DNA of 64,000 nucleotides, from positions 3,451,455-3,515,454 of the forward strand of contig NZ_CP124543.1 in NCBI RefSeq assembly GCF_029953635.1, written 5' to 3'. Made by a program: the position numbers and the translations under genes. The notes under the pieces were generated by a model that saw only the letters and a program-made list of their open reading frames with translations, made no database searches and had not been told where the DNA came from. The DNA comes from Halotia branconii CENA392 (GTDB lineage: Bacteria; Cyanobacteriota; Cyanobacteriia; Cyanobacteriales; Nostocaceae). The first letter of the stretch is position 1, and every line of letters begins with the position of its first letter. This document shows, piece by piece, positions 55,817 to 64,000 of this stretch.

Positions 55817-56536
55817 TCAGGGATTATTCTGATTAGCAACTGCTAAAAAAGCGACTTTAGCGGCAGCTTGTTCAGCGGCTTTAATCGAGCGTCCTTTGCC
55901 TTCACCTAATTTGTTGTCGTGTAACCAGACTTCAGCAAAGAAACGATCTAAATTGCGGTTAGTTTGATTTACTTCTGCAACTCGATATTCAGGTAAAACT
56001 TTAAAGTGTGCCTGAGTCCATTCTTGTAAAGCAGCTTTGTAGTTAAGTCTAGCTGGATCGAGGCGAATTTCTGTTATTAATTTTTGAAAGTGAGGGTCTA
56101 GCCAAGGACGGATCAGTTCTAGATTATTAGTGCTAAGATAAAGCGCACCCAAAATAGCTTCAAAAGCATCTGCTAGTCGTGACTCTTGACCAACTTTGTC
56201 GCTGGTAGCACTGCCAGCGACTAGTAAGTATAACTCTAAACCATATTCTCTTGCTAATTGAGCCAGGATGCGATCGCTTACTAATACCGAACGAATCGCG
56301 GCAAAATCTCCTACTTGACAGTCAGGATATTTTTCCCACAATATAACACCTGCCGCTAAACGCACCACAGCATCACCGACAAACTCTAGCTGTTCATAGT
56401 TTGCTGAGTCAGAGACAGTGGGATGAGTTAATGCCAAATCTAATAGATCCCACTTGACAGGCGCTCCTTTTGGCAGACCTAATCTTCTAACTAAGCTTTC
56501 GAGTTGCCGCTGACGGCGTGGATAAACAAGTGTCAT
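55817..56536 (-). CDS. rnc: Ribonuclease III
   Basis: RNase III cleaves double-stranded RNA in rRNA maturation and mRNA decay. The 239 residues show the nuclease signature YEQLEFVGDAVVRLAAGVIL (here NYEQLEFVGDAV; metal Glu/Asp), SRLADAFEAILGALYLS with the second acidic pair, and a C-terminal double-strand-binding domain (LNYKAALQEWTQAHFKVLPE ... GKGRSIKAAEQAAAKVAF). The start at 56536 is MTLVYPRRQRQL. It lies beside rnpB, putting two RNA-processing genes together. Confidence 0.95.
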   Translation of the reverse strand: MTLVYPRRQRQLESLVRRLGLPKGAPVKWDLLDLALTHPTVSDSANYEQLEFVGDAVVRLAAGVILWEKYPDCQVGDFAAIRSVLVSDRILAQLAREYGLELYLLVAGSATSDKVGQESRLADAFEAILGALYLSTNNLELIRPWLDPHFQKLITEIRLDPARLNYKAALQEWTQAHFKVLPEYRVAEVNQTNRNLDRFFAEVWLHDNKLGEGKGRSIKAAEQAAAKVAFLAVANQNNP

Positions 56537-56743
56537 CGAAGAGGCAGGGGGCAGGGGGCAGGGGGCAGGGGAAGCAAGAAAATAACTTTTAGCTCTTAAA
56601 ATATAAGGTGGTTTGAGTTTATAAAACTAACACTCTTTGCCTGTTGGGTATCGCTATCGCTCCACCCAACCTACAAATTTTGAATGTTATCTAGTCTTCG
56701 ATTCTAACTTTTAAGTTCTGATTTTTGACTCAGTTTTAAAAAA

Positions 56744-57202
56744 AGGGGAGAGAGTAGGGAATAAGCCGGATTCTGTTCTCATAAGTGATTTTAAACACTT
56801 TTGAGGGCGATTATCTATCTGGGACGCTTGTTACCAAACGCCTCTAGCGGCTCTATATTATGGAACTGGTAAAAGACCAACCGTAGTTCCTTTGACCTTG
56901 CTCCCAACCGGGGTTTACCGAGCCAGCGCCTCTCGACGCTGCTGGTGCGCTCTTACCGCACCTTTGCACCCTTACCAAAACAAGTAAAAAGTAAAAAGTA
57001 AAAAGGCAAAAGAGAGATTTCTTTCTTTTTATTTTTAGCTTTTACCTTTTGACTTAATTCTGGCGGTATTTTTCTGTGGCACTATCCTCACGATCGCTCG
57101 CACTGGACGTTATCCAGCAAGTTTGGTCTTTCGGGAGTCCGGACTTTCCTCAAACCAGTGATCATAACTGATTTGCAATCGCCTGTACCTACTCTCTCCC
57201 TA
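56744..57202 (-). ncRNA. rnpB: RNase P RNA
   Basis: This is the catalytic RNA of RNase P, which trims tRNA 5' ends. On the minus strand the 5' end reads GGGAGAGAGTAGGTACAGG and the 3' end CCGGCTTATTCCCTACTCTC, which pair to close the molecule (P1). Conserved blocks include GAGGAAAGTCCGGACTCCC (P4/J region), CCGAAAGACCAAAC, GTGCGAGCGATCGTGAGG, GCGGTAAGAGCGCACCAGC and GTTGGTCTTTTACCAG. An A/T-rich insertion (AAAAGGTAAAAG pairing with CTTTTGCC and TTTTTAC blocks) lies in the middle, as known for heterocystous cyanobacteria. Confidence 0.95.
56980..57060. repeat. Short tandem repeats inserted in rnpB
   Basis: AAGTAAAAAGTAAAAAGG and related GTAAAAA units lie in the P12-like hairpin of rnpB and pair with TTTTTAGCTTTTACC on the other side. 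They are the short repeats described in rnpB of heterocystous strains. Confidence 0.75.
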
Positions 57203-57248
57203 TTTCCAGTGTAATCTTGGATGGCATGATCTGTCTTTCTGGTATGGA

Positions 57249-57959
57249 TTACTTCTTTTTATTCCAGGGTAAGGCGTAAGTCCAAAGTAATTTTTTGACA
57301 GTGAAGGGACAATTAATAATATATACGGGAGGTATGTTAATACCTGTCGGTATTCCCATACGTGTCTCAGCAATTCTAATTACCAATTGAAGTGAAAATT
57401 CTAACTCATTTCTTCTATTCATAAAGTCGTTGTACAGCTTTTTCTGCGGCTTTTTCAGCGCAGTGATATCAAATAGGGGTGAAGTAGGTTTATAAATTGC
57501 AGATACGGGATCGCGCTCGAAAACATTCTCTGCTGTTACTGCTTCTGAAAGCGTTTTTTTGGGTGCAATTAAGCTCGGAACTTGAGGTACACCTAAGTCA
57601 CGAGTCAAGCCAGGCGATTTCCGAATGACTCGACGTGATTGCTTAGTACTTTCAACTACTAAAGTACTACTATCCCAATCAACATATATAGCAAGATTGT
57701 CAGATTTATTTTCAATGCTTATTAATAATTCCTTTAATTCTTCTTCTGGTTTTCCTATAGAATAGGAGGCATTAAGTTTAAAAGAAATTCCAATTTGATC
57801 TTGAAGCTCTTGTTCTTTGAGTTGATCTTCAACTATTTCTTTTTTGTATGCAAACTTCACTTGATCGTCGATGGATTCAACCATGAGATTGAAGACGTAA
57901 GAAACGCCAATAATGTAAAGCGTTAAAACTACTAAATTTTGGTCACTATTTCCTCTCAT
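57249..57959 (-). CDS. Membrane-anchored hypothetical protein, 236 residues
   Basis: The protein begins with a hydrophobic helix at about residues 8-28 (LVVLTLYIIGVSYVFNLMVE) and is otherwise soluble. Parts read KKEIVEDQLKEQELQDQIGI (coiled coil), LLISIENKSDNLAIYVDWDS and FMNRRNELEFSLQLVIRIAE. I do not recognise a family. The single helix with a coiled coil suggests an anchored periplasmic or cytoplasmic scaffold. It stands between rnpB and corA on the same strand as both; the 63-base gap from corA makes co-transcription with corA possible. Confidence 0.65.
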   Translation of the reverse strand: MRGNSDQNLVVLTLYIIGVSYVFNLMVESIDDQVKFAYKKEIVEDQLKEQELQDQIGISFKLNASYSIGKPEEELKELLISIENKSDNLAIYVDWDSSTLVVESTKQSRRVIRKSPGLTRDLGVPQVPSLIAPKKTLSEAVTAENVFERDPVSAIYKPTSPLFDITALKKPQKKLYNDFMNRRNELEFSLQLVIRIAETRMGIPTGINIPPVYIINCPFTVKKLLWTYALPWNKKK

Positions 57960-58022
57960 AATTTAGGATATTAACTCCCTACACTGTTTTTATAAATTGG
58001 ATTCATTAACTATCCTCGATAT

Positions 58023-59177
58023 TTAGTCACTTTTAATGCCTGAAGAATTTGTCAGCCAGCCTCGTCGCCAAAAAAAGAATAGTAATCCAGCTGCGATCGC
58101 AGCCATCACTGCTAAACAAATCGGATAGCCCCAATACCAATTCAGTTCAGGCATATTGTATGGTGATTTTTCGGTATTGAAGTTCATACCATAAATTCCA
58201 GCAACAAAAGTTAGTGGAATAAAGATTGAGGAAACAACAGTCAACAACTTCATAATTTCATTCATTTTATTGCTGACTGCGGACAAATACACATCCATCA
58301 GCCCAGATGAAAGTTCTCGGTAAGTTTCCACCATGTCCATGACTTGGACTGTATGGTCATAACAATCTCGCAAATAGATTCGCACATCTTCAGTAATCAG
58401 TTCACTCCTGTCTCTAATTAAAGTACTAATTGCATCTCGTTGGGGCCAAATAGCGCGACGTAATTGTAGTAATTCTCGCCTGATTTGATAAATTTGTTGT
58501 AATGTTTGCCGCGTCGGTTTAAATATTACTTCTTCCTCTAATTCTTCTAGGCGATCGCCATAAAGTTCTAAAACTGGAAAAAACCCATCAATAATTGCAT
58601 CTAAAAGAGTGTAGGCTAAATAATCTGCTCCTTGTTTACGAATGATACCTTTACCTCGTTCAATTCTGATTCTGACGTTTTCTAGGCAATCATGCTCTGG
58701 CTCCTCTTGTACTGTTAACAAATAATTTTTTCCCAACACAAAACTTACTTGCTCGCTATAAAAGCCGCAAATTCTTTCTTTAGGAACTACCATTCGAGCA
58801 ATGATTAGTAATTGGTCTTCATAATCTTCTACTTTGGGACGTTCTCCCATATTGACTACATCTTCTAAAACCAGTGGATGTAATTCAAAAACTTTACCCA
58901 ATCTTTCTAAGATGTCTTTATTACCTAAGCCTTGAACATCTACCCAAGAAACAGATTGTGTATCCAAATAAGGTATACATTCTTCTGGAGTTTCTACTTG
59001 TTTACGAATAAATTTATTTGGTTGATAGTCAATTAAATAAATGGTGGGATAATCAGCATTTTCATCAATTATAATAGTCCCTGGCAAAGTCCCAGGTTCA
59101 TGATAAAAGTCTTTTCTATATAGCTTTTTTACAACTTTAGGGATGCGGCGAATTTTTTTTACCATACTTATTGCCAT
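58023..59177 (-). CDS. corA: Magnesium/cobalt transporter CorA
   Basis: CorA is the main constitutive Mg2+ channel. The 384 residues include the long cytoplasmic funnel (VSWVDVQGLGNKDILERLGK, HPLVLEDVVNMGERPKVEDY) and two C-terminal helices: LLTVVSSIFIPLTFVAGIYG with the GMNF motif and GYPICLAVMAAIAAGLLFFF. The loop NMPELNWYWGY after GMN is the canonical selectivity segment (MPEL). It is the classical form, in contrast to the shorter paralogue at 5899-6879. It may be the upstream partner of the 236-residue protein. Confidence 0.95.
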   Translation of the reverse strand: MAISMVKKIRRIPKVVKKLYRKDFYHEPGTLPGTIIIDENADYPTIYLIDYQPNKFIRKQVETPEECIPYLDTQSVSWVDVQGLGNKDILERLGKVFELHPLVLEDVVNMGERPKVEDYEDQLLIIARMVVPKERICGFYSEQVSFVLGKNYLLTVQEEPEHDCLENVRIRIERGKGIIRKQGADYLAYTLLDAIIDGFFPVLELYGDRLEELEEEVIFKPTRQTLQQIYQIRRELLQLRRAIWPQRDAISTLIRDRSELITEDVRIYLRDCYDHTVQVMDMVETYRELSSGLMDVYLSAVSNKMNEIMKLLTVVSSIFIPLTFVAGIYGMNFNTEKSPYNMPELNWYWGYPICLAVMAAIAAGLLFFFWRRGWLTNSSGIKSD

Positions 59178-59495
59178 ACATTTTTACCTAATTAAACTTT
59201 TAATATTCAATTTTATTAAATTAATTTAATTTGTATCACCTGTTGTCAGTAATTTTATAAGATATACGGCAACTCACTAGACCTCTTGCACGAATTTTCA
59301 CTTTGCGCGGCAGTCGCTACCCCTGTGGGTTCCGCTTTAGCGGTACAAGTCGGCAGAGCCGCCCAACACGCTGCCTTGCCTTTGCGCTTTGCGTGAGCTT
59401 TTATTCTGCTGTCTTTGAGTCAGCAATCAGATAAAAAAACAGTTTGCCTAAGCAAGGCAAACTGCTGACAAAATATTTACATAGAGAGGCAAAGA
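59178..59495. other. Spacer between corA and groEL with repeats
   Basis: The 318 bases contain CGCTACCCCTGTGGGTTCCG, AGCGGTACAAGTCGGCAGAG and GCCTTTGCGCTTTGCGTGAG repeats at about 59310-59400 and the groEL terminator at 59433-59464. No gene is seen. Confidence 0.55.
59433..59464 (-). terminator. Intrinsic terminator of groEL
   Basis: CAGTTTGCCT and AGGCAAACTG form a perfect 10-bp stem with a 5-base loop, followed on the minus strand by TTTTTTTATC. It begins about 30 bases after the groEL stop codon. Confidence 0.9.
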
Positions 59496-61236
<1,741 letters not shown>

Positions 61237-61335
61237 TTACCCAAGCAGTTCAGATTATAAATGCAAATCGAAAAAATTGATTAATATACAATTGATGCTC
61301 ATGTAGGATACTGGCAGTCATGGTTGAATTGGGGG

Positions 61336-62418
61336 ATGAATCTATATAACTCCCTTAAGTCTCTTGGTATTGCCGACCCTAGCGGCACCGGCTGGTTGGC
61401 AGTGGTATTTACGTTACTTTTGGCTTGCCTAGTAACGTGGCGTTTGATTCCGACAGTACGCAAATTTGCTTTACGGGTAGGTTGGGCCGACCAACCAAAT
61501 GCTCGTAGATTAAATCGAGAACCTTTGCCAAATGCGGGGGGGTTAGCTATTTATGCGGGAGTAATTGCTGCATTGGTATTAGCTAGCCTCTTGCGACCTA
61601 TTGAACTGCAAAATGTCTTAGCTCAGGTGCTGACAATTTTACTAGGAGGTTCTATCCTAGTGCTTGTCGGCTTTATTGATGATCAGTTTAGCTTACCTCC
61701 ATCGGTTCGCTTGTGGACACAGATTCTCACAGCTTTGTTGCTATTTGCCAATGGCATCAGTATTGAAGTTAGTATAGGCACGCCCATCGACTCAATTCTC
61801 TCGATGGCGTTGACGGTGCTGTGGGTAGTAGGTATTACCAACGCCATCAACTTGATGGATGGGATGGATGGATTAGCAGGGGGAGTTAGTTTCATCACTG
61901 CAATGAGTTTATTAGCAGTTTCAGCCCAATTTCCTAATAAAGCCGCAGCTACTTTAGTTTTGGCAGCTTTAGGAGGTTCGGCGCTGGGCTTTTTGCGACA
62001 TAATTTCCACCCATCACGGATCATTATGGGTGATGCCGGAGCATATTTCTTTGGTTATACGCTAGCTGCAACAAGTATTTTAGGCGACTTGCAGGTAACT
62101 ACAGTCTTTTCCTTAGTGCCAACAGTTTTATTTCTGTTATTGCCAGTTCTAGATACTACTCAAGTTTTTGTCAGACGGCTATTAGCAGGAAAAAACCCCC
62201 TCAGTACCCCAGGTAAAGATCACTTACATCATCGTTTACTGGCTTGGGGTTTATCTCAGCGCCATGCCGCGTTTACCCTTTGGATAATTACTTTAGGTTG
62301 CAATTTACTAGCGATGGCAGTACGAGGTATGCCTTTAGCAGTGATCCTTGCTACTGCCAGTAGTATTGTTATCCTTTTAGGTTTAACAATCTGGCAAAGA
62401 ATACACCAACAATCCTAA
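61336..62418 (+). CDS. Undecaprenyl/polyprenyl-phosphate GlcNAc-1-phosphate transferase (WecA/TagO-like)
   Basis: This multi-span membrane enzyme moves a sugar-1-phosphate from UDP-sugar to a polyprenyl phosphate, starting polysaccharide or glycolipid synthesis. It has at least ten helices with the catalytic loops DQPNARRLNREPLPNAGGLA, LVGFIDDQFSLPPSVR (DD), INLMDGMDGLAGGV and GDAGAYFFGYTLA, then DHLHHRLLAWGLSQRHA (H-rich loop of WecA). I choose ATG 61336; a TTG four codons earlier keeps the frame. It lies divergent from groEL and shares no operon. The sugar is not determined. Confidence 0.92.
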   Translation: MNLYNSLKSLGIADPSGTGWLAVVFTLLLACLVTWRLIPTVRKFALRVGWADQPNARRLNREPLPNAGGLAIYAGVIAALVLASLLRPIELQNVLAQVLTILLGGSILVLVGFIDDQFSLPPSVRLWTQILTALLLFANGISIEVSIGTPIDSILSMALTVLWVVGITNAINLMDGMDGLAGGVSFITAMSLLAVSAQFPNKAAATLVLAALGGSALGFLRHNFHPSRIIMGDAGAYFFGYTLAATSILGDLQVTTVFSLVPTVLFLLLPVLDTTQVFVRRLLAGKNPLSTPGKDHLHHRLLAWGLSQRHAAFTLWIITLGCNLLAMAVRGMPLAVILATASSIVILLGLTIWQRIHQQS

Positions 62419-62460
62419 TATTAAGTTGCTGTTTGTTGTTGTAGTACTTTGAAATTAATG

Positions 62461-62497
62461 AGATTGCTTCCCTTGACTGCGTTCCGGTCGCAATTAC
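62461..62497. repeat. Dispersed GATTGCTTCCC repeat
   Basis: GATTGCTTCCCTTGACTGCG followed by TTCCGGTCGCAATTACAGG. The TTCCGGTCGCAAT core is shared with the element at 15009-15163. Confidence 0.55.
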
Positions 62498-62569
62498 AGG
62501 TACTAGCTTTGATTGCAAGTTGGTATAAGTTAAAAGTTTGTGATTTTCAGTTAATAAAACTTTAAACAA

Positions 62570-63154
62570 TTACTCCTGACACCATTGCTTAAGGAACCAA
62601 TCAACAACCATACATAACTTTTCTTCTTCAGGCTCATAATAATTTTCTGTAGTCGCAAGTGGGAAAAAATAACCAATAGAGTACAAAAATACTTCTATAT
62701 CTCGCTCTAAATCATCGATATGAAACAGATTTGTTTGAATACCTTCTTGGAGAATTGCCAACACATTTTTTCTAACTCGATTACTTTGTTCTTCGTGCAA
62801 TTGTGGTTGCAAACGAATTACTGTCCGGGCAAGTTCGGCAGCGTGAGAGCCGCTGATACGACTATCTTTAACTGCACGAAAGCGATTGATAATGTAAGTC
62901 TTGAGTTTTTCAATAGGAGACTTTTGTGAACTTAAAATTTTCTCGGCATCTGCTAAATGTATCTGGGCATAGTTTTCAGCAGTTGCAATTAAAATCTCAT
63001 CTTTATTTTTAAAATATAAGTACAGCGTCCCCACAGCGATGCCGGCATCCTTAGCAATTTCTTGCATTGTCGTTTTTTGAATCCCATATTTGCGAAGACG
63101 CTGTTTTGCTGCATTCAAAATGGCTTCTTTTTTTGCTGTATCCAGCCTTTGCAT
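62570..63154 (-). CDS. TetR family transcriptional regulator
   Basis: The N-terminal HTH is clear: KEAILNAAKQRLRKYGIQKT, TMQEIAKDAGIAVGTLYLYF and KNKDEILIATAENYAQIHLA, the TetR_N signature. The rest is the helical ligand/dimer domain of 194 residues. The start is only two bases after the stop codon of the P450 gene on the same strand, so both are one operon. TetR proteins commonly repress the gene beside them, so it may control the P450 in response to its substrate, an inference only. Confidence 0.93.
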   Translation of the reverse strand: MQRLDTAKKEAILNAAKQRLRKYGIQKTTMQEIAKDAGIAVGTLYLYFKNKDEILIATAENYAQIHLADAEKILSSQKSPIEKLKTYIINRFRAVKDSRISGSHAAELARTVIRLQPQLHEEQSNRVRKNVLAILQEGIQTNLFHIDDLERDIEVFLYSIGYFFPLATTENYYEPEEEKLCMVVDWFLKQWCQE

Positions 63155-63156
63155 TA

Positions 63157-64000
63157 TTACTTAACTTTTTTTCGCACTTTAACTTTAATGCCATATTTCG
63201 GTCGCAGGGTAAAGGTGGCATCTGGCTCGATGGATTGATGAGAAACTAATTCAATGTGAAAACGCTGAAAAATTGATGCCATGATAATCGTTGCTTCCAT
63301 TAAGGCAAAGCTTTTACCTATACAAATTCTTTGACCTGCACCAAATGGAAAATAAGTAAATTTTGGTCTTTGATTCACTTTTTCTGGTAAAAAACGATCT
63401 GGATCAAACTGGTCTGGATTTTCCCAAAACTCAGGATGGCGGTGAATGATGAATTGAGCAATGTTAATAATTGTACCTTTAGGGATAAAATAACCTTGAA
63501 TTTCATCGTCTTCTAGAGCCACCCTCGGTAATCCCCAACTTGGAGGATAGAGGCGCATGGATTCATCAAAAATTCGGCGAGTGTATGCCAATTGTGGCAG
63601 TTTCTCAATAGTGGGACTGCTGCCATTAAGAATAGTTTGCAATTCATCCTGCATATTAGCGGCGACATCAGGATGTTTTCCTAAAAGATACCAAGTCCAT
63701 GAAAGTGCAGAGGCTACAGTTTCATGTCCTGCTGCTACTAAAGTAATTACTTCATCTTGAAGTTGTTTGTCGGTCATTCCTTCTTTAGTCACTTCATCTT
63801 GTGCTGTTAGAAGCATAGATAACAGGTCATGGGTTTCCAACGGATTTTGCCGACGGGAATTGATTATATCTAAAACAGCTCTATCTAAAATTTGTTTTGC
63901 CTGACGGAACCTCAAATTACGAGATGTTGGTATCCATAAAGGTTCTGTCCAGACGTTATTTATTTTGTAGCTGACGTAATTAAAGGCTTCACGAAAGGCT
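63157..64000 (-). CDS. Cytochrome P450 (CYP110-like), C-terminal part
   Basis: The gene enters from the right edge, so its N-terminus is missing. The visible 280 residues start REAFNYVSYKINNVWTEPLW and include the I-helix LVAAGHETVASALSWTWYLL (AGxET), the K-helix FDESMRLYPPSWG (ExxR), and the heme loop FPFGAGQRICIGKSFALMEA with the Cys ligand. This set is complete and intact. The pattern resembles the CYP110 clade of Nostoc (fatty acid or terpene oxidation). It continues with TetR two bases downstream. Confidence 0.9.
   Translation of the reverse strand, partial: AFREAFNYVSYKINNVWTEPLWIPTSRNLRFRQAKQILDRAVLDIINSRRQNPLETHDLLSMLLTAQDEVTKEGMTDKQLQDEVITLVAAGHETVASALSWTWYLLGKHPDVAANMQDELQTILNGSSPTIEKLPQLAYTRRIFDESMRLYPPSWGLPRVALEDDEIQGYFIPKGTIINIAQFIIHRHPEFWENPDQFDPDRFLPEKVNQRPKFTYFPFGAGQRICIGKSFALMEATIIMASIFQRFHIELVSHQSIEPDATFTLRPKYGIKVKVRKKVK

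Overview
The window comes from a filamentous, heterocyst-forming cyanobacterium of the Nostoc/Anabaena/Calothrix kind. Visible support: the HIP1 palindrome GCGATCGC is very frequent; oxygenic photosynthesis genes are present (psbEFLJ, psaI, ycf48, rubA, ndhCKJ, petF, bvdR); a devB/devC/devA exporter set is present; rnpB carries an internal short-repeat insertion; and short tandem (7-bp) and dispersed repeats fill most spacers. No rRNA, tRNA, CRISPR array or intact insertion sequence was found.

Layout. 1-6.9 kb: end of an ABC-2 exporter, a PEP-CTERM protein, an exported amidohydrolase, a small HTH protein, a 2OG-Fe dioxygenase and a CorA-type transporter. 7-17.5 kb: acyltransferase, ddl, a membrane protein, a repeat-rich spacer with a candidate stand-alone small RNA, GNAT, a glycosyltransferase remnant, a large membrane-anchored beta-propeller protein with an EF-hand-like loop, an alpha/beta hydrolase behind an ISAs1 remnant, and a Ser/Thr kinase. 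17.5-22.3 kb (minus strand): devB, a 0.8-kb repeat-packed gap, devC, devA, with rimM upstream. 22.4-31 kb: avtA, formaldehyde dehydrogenase, Uma2, purF and purL. 31-38 kb: dead TnpB element, petF, bvdR-map, mltA, a probable DUF5895 protein and an rpsU remnant. 38-45 kb: a giant PAS/GAF hybrid kinase and a second kinase-like protein with an unrecognisable ATPase lobe. 45-51 kb is the photosynthesis block: menH, ndhC-ndhK-ndhJ (minus strand) divergent from rubA-ycf48-psbE-psbF-psbL-psbJ, then psaI convergent. 51-64 kb: a large acidic repeat protein, an oxidoreductase, a four-helix-bundle pseudogene, rnc, rnpB, corA, a CIRCE-controlled groEL, a WecA-like transferase, TetR and a partial cytochrome P450.

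Functional links. Ycf48 (PSII assembly), RubA and the cytochrome b559 operon form the classic PSII assembly neighbourhood. NdhC/K/J are subunits of the NDH-1 complex fed by ferredoxin. BvdR acts on tetrapyrroles, MenH on phylloquinone synthesis and PsaI in PSI. PurL and PurF act in purine synthesis. DdlA-type ligase, MltA and the WecA-like enzyme act on the envelope. RNase III and RNase P lie side by side in RNA processing. The least explained items are the candidate small RNA near 10.7-10.85 kb, the nested repeat elements between devC and devB, the degenerate kinase and the EF-hand propeller protein. I did not find a convincing new multi-gene system; most of the novelty is in the intergenic elements and decayed genes.
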